Part shown: piece by piece, positions 8,856 through 16,437 of the stretch
Numbering within the stretch: the first letter of the stretch is position 1
Layout of the letters: every line of letters starts with the position of its first letter
Assembly: GCA_964546375.1 (NCBI GenBank)
Contig: CAZJJO010000001.1
Coordinates: 1-59,934, forward strand
Direction: 5' to 3'
Length of the DNA: 59,934 nt
Source of the DNA: CAYVFM01 sp964546375
GTDB taxonomy: Bacteria > Gemmatimonadota > Gemmatimonadetes > Palauibacterales > Palauibacteraceae
The notes under the pieces: model-generated
Told to the model about the DNA's origin: nothing
Databases searched by the model: none
What the model saw: only the letters and a program-made list of their open reading frames with translations
Made by a program: the position numbers and the translations under genes

Positions 8856-8966
8856 CTCGTCTCTTCCGCCTCCTCCGTGTCGCGTCGCCGGTCGGATGCT
8901 CCGGGTCGTCGGAGGGCGCAAGCCGCGTACCGGGGTCGTCCCGCGGAATCCGCCCCGCCGGCGGCC

Positions 8967-10640
8967 TCAGAAGGTGCCGCCGCCCCCCCCGCCGACGCCG
9001 CCGCCCGCGCCGCCTCCGCCGCCGAAGCCCGAGCCGCCGGAGCCGCGGGGCGAGGAGCTCATGACCGTGGCCGTCCGGGACGACATGTCGTTGAGCGAGC
9101 CCACGAAGGCGGCCGTCCGGAAGCCGTGCGGGTGGCTTCCCCGGTACCAGTCCGGCGGCTCGGTGTACAGCTCCTCGAACGCCGCCGCCCACTTCTTCTC
9201 CACCTGCAGGGCCATGGCGTAGGGCAGGTAGCGCTCGAAGTCCTCCGGCCCCTCGATCATCCGGCGGAATCGGTCCTCCTCCACCCGCTCCAGGAACTCC
9301 TCGAAGCCCAGGCACGCCTCGTGGCCCCGGGCCCCCTTGCGGGTCCGGGCCGGCATGAACCAGCCGAAGGCCGCCATCACCAGCCCGCTGACCAGCGATC
9401 CGCCCAGCACGGCGGACTCGGCGAGCTCCATGCCGTCGGAGATCTCGTAGAGGCCGCCCGCCATCAGGAGGACGGTCAGGACGACGGCGCCGCCGATCCA
9501 CCGCCCCCGCACCCGGTCGGGCCGGCGCTCGTAGTAGCCGTCGTCCAGGAGCCGGCGGAAGAGGGCGTCCCGCAGGTCGGGGAGCTCCTCGTAGAACTCG
9601 TCCTCCAGCTCCGAGAGCGTCACCCGGTCGAGGGGGGTCGTCCCGAACAGGGCGATCATCAGCCGGTGCTCGTGGGGCGACAGTTCGTCCCACGCATCCG
9701 GCTCGGTCCGGCGCTCGAAAGCGTAGCTGGTGCTCGAGGTGAGGCCGAGCAGCTCCTCCTCCTCGGTCTCCTCGATCACCACGTGCCCCTTCACGGCCAG
9801 CTCCACCAGGGTGGCCGTCACGTCGCGCATGTCGGGCGAGTGGTCGACGAGCACCCCGACCTCGCCCGCCGTCAGGCCGTCGGGCGGCTCGTAGCGCGGG
9901 CTCACCGATCGGCGCTCCGGATCCCGGCCGCGGGTCCACCAGAGCCGCGCCATGACGAGCCCCACCAGCAGCGGCAGGAGCCAGAACCATCGGGTCCGCA
10001 GCCACAGACCCGCCCGGGCCAGCGGACCCGGGCGATCGACGACCCCGGCGTCCCAGGCGACGGCGACGCTGAGCCCCTCGCCCGGGTCCAGCGAGCCGCG
10101 GGTCCGGGCCTCGACGCTGGGGCCGCGCACCTGGAGCTGGGCCTCGTCCCGCGATCCGAAGCGCCCCTGCCAGGCCCGGGCTCGGGTCCCCGAGGCGCCC
10201 TCGGGCAGGTGGAAGGTGGCCGACGCCGACTCGATCGGCAGGTCCCACTGCTGGCCCGTGACGTTCCAGAACAGCTCGTCGAAGGCGTCGCCCTCGAAGC
10301 CCTCGTCCCCGTCCCGGTGGAAGAGCAGAGCGTTCTCCACCCGGTAGGCGATGACCACGGTGCGGGAGGCGCCGGCGTCGGCCCCGGGCACCCAGACCTT
10401 GATCCGGCGGTTGTCGCCCTCCCGGGAGGTCTCCCAGCGGAGCTCCTCGCCCTGGCCGTCGGTCACCTCCGCCACGTCCACGAAGATCCGCCACCCGGTG
10501 CCGTCCTCCCGCTCGCCCCGGACCCGGACGTCGCGATAGATCCCGTTGCGGTCGGCCGTGAAGCGGAAGTCGAGGTGCTCGGTGACCTCGACGGCGGCGG
10601 TGCGGAAGATCCGCACGTCGCTGTGCCACCGCTCGATCAC
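8967..10640 (-). CDS. DUF2207 membrane protein with glycine-rich tail (start uncertain)
   Basis: At least 557 residues. The N-terminal DUF2207 beta domain (VIERWHSDVRIF onward) would face outside. Membrane helices follow near residues 225-242 (WFWLLPLLVGLVMARLWW) and in the C-terminal half (GGAVVLTVLLMAGGLYEI; GGSLVSGLVMAAFGWFM). The tail is nearly all Gly/Ser, as usual in this family. The coordinate uses GTG at 10638-10640, but that leaves the outer domain without an export signal. The same frame upstream encodes a classic signal peptide (LRRCAAALLAAAALALG ... PANA|QG) with no ATG, GTG or TTG before it. It follows lemA, the usual partner; the function of the pair is not established. Confidence 0.85.
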   Translation of the reverse strand: MIERWHSDVRIFRTAAVEVTEHLDFRFTADRNGIYRDVRVRGEREDGTGWRIFVDVAEVTDGQGEELRWETSREGDNRRIKVWVPGADAGASRTVVIAYRVENALLFHRDGDEGFEGDAFDELFWNVTGQQWDLPIESASATFHLPEGASGTRARAWQGRFGSRDEAQLQVRGPSVEARTRGSLDPGEGLSVAVAWDAGVVDRPGPLARAGLWLRTRWFWLLPLLVGLVMARLWWTRGRDPERRSVSPRYEPPDGLTAGEVGVLVDHSPDMRDVTATLVELAVKGHVVIEETEEEELLGLTSSTSYAFERRTEPDAWDELSPHEHRLMIALFGTTPLDRVTLSELEDEFYEELPDLRDALFRRLLDDGYYERRPDRVRGRWIGGAVVLTVLLMAGGLYEISDGMELAESAVLGGSLVSGLVMAAFGWFMPARTRKGARGHEACLGFEEFLERVEEDRFRRMIEGPEDFERYLPYAMALQVEKKWAAAFEELYTEPPDWYRGSHPHGFRTAAFVGSLNDMSSRTATVMSSSPRGSGGSGFGGGGGAGGGVGGGGGGTF

Positions 10641-10852
10641 GGCCCCCTGGGCGTTCGCCGGCCGCGGGGCCGCGGCGACCGCGCCCAGCGCGAGCGCCGC
10701 GGCGGCGAGCAGGGCCGCCGCGCACCGGCGGAGGGGCGGGAGGAGGCCCTGTCCCGGTGGGGAGGGGTCGTCCCCGTTACGGGCGGGGGCCTCCGGCCGA
10801 CGTCCGCCGGACGGCCGGCGACGCGAGGGGGTGCCGCGGGCCGGCGCCGGAA

Positions 10853-11401
10853 TCAGAACTCCACCTCCGGGACCTCCCGCTCGGCCTCGTCGGCCAGGGC
10901 GAAGAACTCCCGCTCCTCGAACCCGAAGGCGCCGGCCACCAGGTTGGTGGGGAACTGCTGGATCGTGGTGTTGAAATCCCGGACGACGGCGTTGTAGTAG
11001 CGGCGGGCGTCCTGGACGGCGGTCTCGATCTCCTCCAGCGTGCCCTGCAGCTCGCGGAAGTTCCCGGCGGCCTTCAGGTCCGGATAGTCCTCCGACAGGG
11101 CGAAGAGCGACTTGAGGGCGTTGCTCAGCATGCCCTCGGCCTCCGCCTGGCGGGCCGGCCCCTCCGCCTCCATGGCCCGATTACGGGCCTCCACCACCTG
11201 TTCGAGGGTGTCCTGCTCGTGCTCGGCGTACCCCTTGACCGTCTGGACGATGTTGGGGATGAGGTCGTGGCGCCGCTTGAGCTGGACGTCGATGTCGGCC
11301 CAGGCGTTCTCGGCCCGCACCCGGAGCTGGACCAGCCGGTTGTAGGCCACGACGACGAAGAGGACCAGCGCCAGCGCGAGCCCCAGGAGGACCCAGCCCA
11401 T
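10853..11401 (-). CDS. lemA: LemA family protein
   Basis: A 182-residue LemA-type protein. It has one N-terminal membrane anchor (WVLLGLALALVLFVVVAY, residues 3-20), then the highly conserved NAWADIDVQLKRRHDLIPN and a helical bundle ending FGFEEREFFALADEAEREVPEVEF. The start is ATG at 11399-11401 with AGGAG about 7 nt upstream. LemA genes are commonly found beside DUF2207 or TPM-domain genes, as here. The biochemical role is unknown; a membrane-associated scaffold is usually assumed. Confidence 0.95.
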   Translation of the reverse strand: MGWVLLGLALALVLFVVVAYNRLVQLRVRAENAWADIDVQLKRRHDLIPNIVQTVKGYAEHEQDTLEQVVEARNRAMEAEGPARQAEAEGMLSNALKSLFALSEDYPDLKAAGNFRELQGTLEEIETAVQDARRYYNAVVRDFNTTIQQFPTNLVAGAFGFEEREFFALADEAEREVPEVEF

Positions 11402-11651
11402 AGGATGCTCCTTCGCAGGTGGAGAGGCGTCCCGATCGTCGGGTCCGCCCGGGCAAGATGACGACGGAACGCCCCGGCGACAAGACGGGCGATCCCGGCC
11501 CTCCGGAGCCGGCCCGCCCCGCCGGCGGACCGCCCCGAGGGGCGGAGGGGAGCCGGGCCGGCTGGAACACCGGCGGGGGTCGCCGCTAGCATGGAGGGCG
11601 GCGTCCGGTCCCGGCCGCGATGCTGCGCCCTCGAGACCCCGGGAGGGAGAC

Positions 11652-12425
11652 GTGCTCGTCCAGGCCCGCAGGGATCGCCTCCGCCTCGTCCGCCAGCACG
11701 ACCACGCGCTGGCGGCGGGAGCCCTGGCCTCGGCGTGGCGGGGGAGCGGCGAGGGGCCGACGCGGCGCCCCCACCGGACGGTCCTGGCCACCGGGCTCCA
11801 CGACCTGGCGTGGCGGGAGCTGGACGAGCGGCCCCGGTGGAACCCGGAGACGGGCCGCCCGTTCGCCTTCCACGAGCATCCCCTGGACGAGAAGCTGGCG
11901 GCCTACCGGCGGGGCCTGGACCGCATGGAGGCGATCTCGCCCTGGATCGGGCTGGCGGGCAGCCTCCACTACGCCTCCTTCCTGGGGGCGGAGGAGGCGG
12001 CGGGCTTCCTGGCGGACGAGGACGAGCGCCAGGAGCGGCTGGCCGGCCGGCTGCGGAACCGGGCGCCGGAAGGGCGCGACGATCCGGTGGAGGAGGTCCG
12101 CCGGGAGCTTCGCTGGCTGAAGACCTTCGACGGCCTGTCGATCCGGCTCTGCCTGACCCCGCCCGCCGTCCCCGACGGGGAGCTGCCCCCGTGGCTGGAG
12201 CGGGGCGAGGCCCCGGAGGCGCCCGACGGCACCTCCATCGGGCTGGACTGGGAGGGGCCGGCGGCGGTGCGGGTGCATCCCTGGCCGTTCGACCGGCCGC
12301 TCGCCCTGGAGGTCCCCGTCCGGGACCTGTCGGCCCGACGCTACCCGGACGCCGCCTCGCTGCGCCGTGCCTGGGAGGAGTCCGACGAGGCGACCTGGAC
12401 CCTGGAGCTGCGCCCGCCGGCCTGA
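11652..12425 (+). CDS. DUF3891 family protein
   Basis: A 257-residue soluble protein of the uncharacterised DUF3891 family. Recognisable features are the early RLVRQHDHALAAGALASAW block, THRTVLATGLHDLAW-like text with conserved His/Asp, and SLHYASFLG in the middle. The His/Asp-rich N-terminal helices resemble a metal-binding (HD-like) arrangement, but that is inference. The start is GTG at 11652, preceded by GGGAGGGAGAC. It is divergent from lemA and convergent with the deacetylase gene 25 bp away, so it stands alone. Confidence 0.8.
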   Translation: MLVQARRDRLRLVRQHDHALAAGALASAWRGSGEGPTRRPHRTVLATGLHDLAWRELDERPRWNPETGRPFAFHEHPLDEKLAAYRRGLDRMEAISPWIGLAGSLHYASFLGAEEAAGFLADEDERQERLAGRLRNRAPEGRDDPVEEVRRELRWLKTFDGLSIRLCLTPPAVPDGELPPWLERGEAPEAPDGTSIGLDWEGPAAVRVHPWPFDRPLALEVPVRDLSARRYPDAASLRRAWEESDEATWTLELRPPA

Positions 12426-12450
12426 GCGGGACGGCGCCCGGCGGCCGACC

Positions 12451-13392
12451 TCAGCCCCGGCGGCGGTCCCGCCAGCTCTCCGCCGCCGCCCGCCCGGTGC
12501 CGCCGTGGATCTCGACGGTGTCCTCCAGCCGCACCGCGTAGCCCCCGGCCAGGCACACGGCCACCGGCACCTCCGCCTCCCGGCAGGCCGCGAGCACGGC
12601 CTCGTCGCGCCGCCGGAGCCCCTCCCGGCTGAGCCCGAGCCCGCCGAGCTGGTCCTCCCGGTAGGGGTCGGCGCCCGCCAGGTAGAAGACCAGGTCCGGG
12701 CCGTGGCCCTCCACGGCCTCCGGCAGGCGGCCGGTCAGCCGCTCCAGGTACGCCTCGTCGCCGGTGCCGTCGGGCAGGCCGACGTCGACGTCCCCGGGGG
12801 GCTTGTGGAACGGATAGTTGTGCTCCTGGTGGATCGAGAAGGTGAAGACCGAGGGGTCGTCGGCGAAGATCGCCGCGGTCCCGTTGCCGTGGTGGACGTC
12901 GCAGTCCACCACGGCGGCCCGCTCCAGCCGGCCCGCGGCCCGGAGCGCCCGGATGGCCACCCCGACGTCGTGGAGCAGGCAGAACCCCTCGCCGTGGTCG
13001 GGGAAGGCGTGGTGGAAGCCCCCGCCGACGTGGAGGCACACGCCCTCCTCCAGCGCGCGGCGCCCGGCGCGGGTCGAGCCGTCGGCGCAGAGGCGCGAGG
13101 CCCGGACGAAGCTGTCGGTGGGGGGCACCTCGAGCACCAGGGTCTCCCGCCGGGTGAAGTCCCGCTCCTCGATCTTGCGGAGGTAGTCGTCCCGGTGGAC
13201 CCGGGCCAGCGCCTCGCGGCCGGCGGGCTCGGGACGGTCGAGGTCGGCCTCGCGCAGGACGCCCTCCTCCACCAGCCGGTCGCGCACCCGACGGTACTTC
13301 GCGGTGGGGAACACGTGGGGCCCGATGTCGGCCCGGTAGTCCTCGTGCCACACCCAGGGCAAGCCTCCGCCGGTGCCTCCTCCCGCGCTCAT
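12451..13392 (-). CDS. histone deacetylase-like (arginase-fold) amidohydrolase
   Basis: A 313-residue zinc deacetylase of the HDAC/acetoin-utilisation superfamily, acting on acetyl-lysine, acetyl-polyamines or similar amides. The sequence has HHAFPDHGEGFCLLHDV (paired active-site His), DCDVHHGNGT (zinc Asp and His) and AGADPYREDQLGG (second zinc Asp and glycine loop). The overall order resembles short class IV/HDAC11-like bacterial enzymes. The start is ATG at 13390-13392; GGGGAGG lies about 12 nt upstream. The native substrate is unknown; no acetoin or polyamine genes lie nearby. Confidence 0.9.
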   Translation of the reverse strand: MSAGGGTGGGLPWVWHEDYRADIGPHVFPTAKYRRVRDRLVEEGVLREADLDRPEPAGREALARVHRDDYLRKIEERDFTRRETLVLEVPPTDSFVRASRLCADGSTRAGRRALEEGVCLHVGGGFHHAFPDHGEGFCLLHDVGVAIRALRAAGRLERAAVVDCDVHHGNGTAAIFADDPSVFTFSIHQEHNYPFHKPPGDVDVGLPDGTGDEAYLERLTGRLPEAVEGHGPDLVFYLAGADPYREDQLGGLGLSREGLRRRDEAVLAACREAEVPVAVCLAGGYAVRLEDTVEIHGGTGRAAAESWRDRRRG

Positions 13393-13633
13393 CGGATCGA
13401 CCGTCCTCCCCGCGCTCGACGTCGTCGACGGCTCCGCTCCGCGGCCGTCGCCCGGCCCTGCCCCCCCGTGGTGCCCCCACCCCGAAGGTAGGGGGGCGGG
13501 CCGGGCCTGGACGAGCCGCTCCGGCCGCTCGGTCCGCCGGGCGGCGGCGGGGCCCCGCTTGACGAGACGGCCGCGGCCCCGAGGTTCCGGGCCCGCCGAC
13601 GCGCCCTCCCGCGCTCCGACCGGCCGAAGGCCC

Positions 13634-14257
13634 ATGCCCCGACTGCCCGCCGCCTGCGCCTCCTGTGGGATCCTCTACCCGTCCCCCCTACGGGCCCGCG
13701 AGCTCGAGGCCGACGCGGCCTTCGAGGTGCCCGTCCCCTGTCCCGCCTGCGGCTCGGGGGGGCGGGTGCCCGCCGAGGTGCTCCGTCGGCTGGTGGGCCT
13801 CGTCGGCACGCTGGAGGAGACGGCGCCGGAGGAGGAGCGGCTGGAGGCCTTCCTGGAGGAGGCGGAGGAGGTCTGCGCAGCGGCCGACGAGCGGGAGGAC
13901 GCGGTGCTGGACGTCCTGCGGGTGGATCCGGGGCTCGGCCGGCTGGCGGGCGGGCTGCCGGGCGGGACGCCCGCCCTCATGTCGGTCTTCCTGCCGCTGG
14001 TCCGGCGGCTCGCGGCGGAGCTCCGGACCGGGACCCAGGAGCCGGCCTTCGTCCTGGTGGAGCGGGTCCTGGAGGAGCTCTACGAGGAGGCCGAGGCGTG
14101 GGAGACGGAGGAGGAGCCCGAGGAGGTGGTCCGGGCCCGGGGACGGCTCGACTCGACGGGCCGCAACGACCCCTGTCCCTGCGGCAGCGGGGACAAGTAC
14201 AAGGACTGTCACTGGATGGAGGACCTGCGGGTGACGCGCGGCGGCGAGGAGGGCTGA
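13634..14257 (+). CDS. SEC-C zinc-binding motif protein
   Basis: A 207-residue protein ending with a SEC-C motif (NDPCPCGSGDKYKDCH: Cys-x-Cys-x8-Cys-His), the zinc knuckle also found at the SecA C-terminus. The N-terminus has a second probable zinc ribbon (CASC ... CPAC, residues ~8-40). Between them lies an acidic, helical, Glu-rich segment. The start is ATG at 13634. The function is unknown: SEC-C domains mediate protein or ribosome contacts in several unrelated proteins. Confidence 0.85.
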   Translation: MPRLPAACASCGILYPSPLRARELEADAAFEVPVPCPACGSGGRVPAEVLRRLVGLVGTLEETAPEEERLEAFLEEAEEVCAAADEREDAVLDVLRVDPGLGRLAGGLPGGTPALMSVFLPLVRRLAAELRTGTQEPAFVLVERVLEELYEEAEAWETEEEPEEVVRARGRLDSTGRNDPCPCGSGDKYKDCHWMEDLRVTRGGEEG

Positions 14258-14313
14258 CCCTCCTGCCGGAGAGTTCGCCCGGGGCCGAGGGGGCGGTCGG
14301 CCGTTCCCGCTGC

Positions 14314-14330
14314 CCCCTCTTCGAGAGGGG
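14314..14330. terminator. 7-bp hairpin, first of a pair between convergent genes
   Basis: CCCCTCT-TCG-AGAGGGG forms a perfect 7-bp stem with a 3-nt loop. It lies 57 bp after the SEC-C gene stop and 19 bp before a longer palindrome that shares the CCCTCTTC half-sequence. A transcription-terminating role is inferred from its convergent position. Confidence 0.45.
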
Positions 14331-14348
14331 CGGGGGGGGGAGCCGGCC

Positions 14349-14374
14349 CCCTCTTCAAATCGATTTGAAGAGGG
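14349..14374. terminator. perfect 26-bp palindrome between convergent genes
   Basis: The half-site CCCTCTTCAAATC is followed immediately by its exact complement (13+13 bp), with an AT-rich core that stands out in this GC-rich DNA. As RNA it would form an ~11-bp stem with a UCGA loop on either strand. It lies between the stops of the SEC-C gene and the TPP enzyme gene, so a bidirectional terminator is the simplest reading. A protein-binding site is the alternative. Confidence 0.5.
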
Positions 14375-14447
14375 CGCCGGAAGGGGGTGGTCCGTCCGGG
14401 GGAGGGCGTCGGCGCGGAACGGCGGGATCACGGGACGGACGCGCGCC

Positions 14448-16295
14448 TCATCCCGTGAGCCGCCGCCACAGCGCCCGGCCCACGAAGCGGGCCTTCTCGC
14501 CCGGGGGCAGCCGGCCCAGGGTGGTCTTCACCACGCCCTCGGTGAACCAGGTCTTGCGCCCGTAGTCGATCGCCACGTCCACCAGCACGGGCCGGTCGCC
14601 CTCCAGCAGCCGGGCCAGCTCCTCGACGGCGCCGGCGACCTCCCCGTCGTCGCGGATCGCGAGCGCCTCGGCCCCGACGCCCCGCGCCAGGTCGGCCAGC
14701 TCGTAGGAGCCCAGCCGGCTGGCCGTCCGGCGGTTCAGGGCCACGTCCTGGAACTGGGCGATCTGGGCCAGCTCCCGGTCCCGCAGCACCAGGATCCCCA
14801 CGGCGGCCTCCTCCCGCGCCGCGGTCAGGACCTCGAGGCCGGTCATCAGGAAGGCGCCGTCGCCGGCCAGGGCGAGGACCGGCAGGTCGGGGCGGGCCAG
14901 CTTCGCTCCCACGGCGGCCGGCACGGAGTAGCCCATGCAGGAGTAGTCGATCGGGGCCAGCAGCTTGCCGGGCCTCTCCAGGCGCAGCCCCTCCAGGGCC
15001 AGGAAGGTGCCGTTGCCGCTGTCGGCGGTGAAGACGGCGTCCGGCCCGAAGACCCGCTGCAGCTCCCGGAGCAGGCGGGTCGGCGTCACCCGGTCGTCGT
15101 CGGTGGGCTCGAGCTGGCGCTCCCGGACCCGGTCATGGCCCTCGGCGATGCGGCCCCGCAGCTCCGGGTCGGGCCCGCGGTCGGGTCCGTCCCCGCCGGA
15201 CGGGAGCCGCTCGAGCAGGGCCTCCACGAAGCGCCGCGCATCGGACCGGACGGCCAGCTCGGCCTCGAAGTTGGCGTCGAAGACCTCCCGATCGACGTCG
15301 ACGTGGACGAGCGGGCCGGGGGGCTCGAAGCTCCAGCTCCCGGTGCCCACCTCGCTGAAGCGGCACCCGATCGCCAGGGTGAGGTCGCAGCGGCCGGCCT
15401 CCTCCCGCGCGAAGTCGGGCGCCGTCCGTCCGAAGCCCGGCCAGAGCCAGAGCGGATGGCTCTCGGGGAAGACGCCCTTGCCCTGGAAGGTGGTGGAGAC
15501 GGGCGCCTCCAGCCGCTCGGCCAGCGCCGGGAGCCGGTCGGCGGCTCCGGCGGCGCCCAGGCCGACGTAGAGCAGGGGACGGTCGGCCCCGGCCAGCAGG
15601 TCGACGGCCCGTTCGACGGCCCCGGGGTCGGGGCCCGGCGGGTCGGGGTCGGCGGCCACCGAGGGTCGGGGGACCGGAGGCGCCTCGCCCCGGTCGGGGG
15701 TCTCGCTCCCGGCCAGCGGGAAGGAGGCCCGTCCCTCGCCGCCGGCCGGCTTCGGGTCGGGACCGGCCTCCCCGGCCGGCGCCTCGTGGCGATGCAGGTA
15801 GTGCTCGGCCGGGACCTCCACGATCACCGGGCCCGGGCGGCCGCTCCGGGCGATCCGGCAGGCCCGGCGGACCGTCCCGTAGATCTCCTCCCCCGCGTCG
15901 GGACGGAGCTGGGCCTTGGTGACGGGCCGCGCGATGGCGAGCTGGTCGACGTCGTGGAGCTGGTAGGAGCGGCCGGAGTCGCCCCGCACCCCGCAGGCGA
16001 GGACCAGCAGCGGCACCGTGTCCATCCAGGCCTCGGCGATGCCCGACAGCGCATGGGTCAGCCCCGCGCCCGGGACCAGGTTGACGCAGCCCAGCCGGCC
16101 GGACGCGCGCCAGACGGCGTCGGCCATGAACGAGGCCCCCTGCTCGTCGGTGACCAGCACGGGACGCACCGCGTCGGACTCGGCCAGGGCGTCGTAGAGC
16201 TCGATGTTGTGGGTGCCGGGGATCCCGAAGGTCAGGGGGACGCCCTCGTCCTCCAGGGCCCGGACCACCGCCTCGCCGCCGGTGCGCTTGCTCAT
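14448..16295 (-). CDS. thiamine-pyrophosphate enzyme, acetolactate-synthase-like
   Basis: A 615-residue ThDP-dependent enzyme with the three-domain layout of the IlvB family. The N-terminal domain has the cofactor-activating glutamate in TDEQGASFMAD. The central domain begins near DRPLLYVGLGA. The C-terminal domain has GDGAFLMTGLEVLTAA, the ThDP/metal motif; the later Asn is replaced here (LRDRELAQIAQFQ), as in a subset of IlvB-like proteins. The start is ATG at 16293-16295. An insertion of low-complexity Pro/Asp/Gly (~residues 200-235) separates domains one and two. It is not next to an ilvN regulatory subunit, so a role in branched-chain synthesis is doubtful; a decarboxylase or carboligase on another 2-oxoacid is as likely. 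Confidence 0.83.
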   Translation of the reverse strand: MSKRTGGEAVVRALEDEGVPLTFGIPGTHNIELYDALAESDAVRPVLVTDEQGASFMADAVWRASGRLGCVNLVPGAGLTHALSGIAEAWMDTVPLLVLACGVRGDSGRSYQLHDVDQLAIARPVTKAQLRPDAGEEIYGTVRRACRIARSGRPGPVIVEVPAEHYLHRHEAPAGEAGPDPKPAGGEGRASFPLAGSETPDRGEAPPVPRPSVAADPDPPGPDPGAVERAVDLLAGADRPLLYVGLGAAGAADRLPALAERLEAPVSTTFQGKGVFPESHPLWLWPGFGRTAPDFAREEAGRCDLTLAIGCRFSEVGTGSWSFEPPGPLVHVDVDREVFDANFEAELAVRSDARRFVEALLERLPSGGDGPDRGPDPELRGRIAEGHDRVRERQLEPTDDDRVTPTRLLRELQRVFGPDAVFTADSGNGTFLALEGLRLERPGKLLAPIDYSCMGYSVPAAVGAKLARPDLPVLALAGDGAFLMTGLEVLTAAREEAAVGILVLRDRELAQIAQFQDVALNRRTASRLGSYELADLARGVGAEALAIRDDGEVAGAVEELARLLEGDRPVLVDVAIDYGRKTWFTEGVVKTTLGRLPPGEKARFVGRALWRRLTG

Positions 16296-16320
16296 CGGTC
16301 TGCATCCGCGAACGGGACGG

Positions 16321-16349
16321 GGCGGCTCCGCCCGCTCACGGGGCGGCGC
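16321..16349. repeat. 29-bp direct repeat, copy 1
   Basis: It matches 16382-16410 at 28 of 29 bases, with a 61-bp period. It lies in the 142-bp spacer between the TPP enzyme start and the GMC oxidoreductase stop. Each copy begins with GGCGG-CTC-CGCC, itself a short dyad. Confidence 0.6.
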
Positions 16350-16381
16350 AAGATGGTGGTCGGCCTCCGAGACGCCATCGA

Positions 16382-16410
16382 GGCGGCTCCGCCCGCGCAC
16401 GGGGCGGCGC
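16382..16410. repeat. 29-bp direct repeat, copy 2
   Basis: Second copy of the repeat at 16321-16349, with one mismatch. It is upstream of the TPP enzyme gene on the minus strand and could mark a regulatory site or a terminator for the GMC operon. Confidence 0.6.
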
Positions 16411-16437
16411 GGGGGCGACGGCGGACCCTCGAGCCGC

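Noticed and set aside
14448..16295. Calling the TPP enzyme acetolactate synthase IlvB
   Set aside because: No ilvN or ilvC neighbour, and the cofactor motif is altered, so a specific name would overreach.
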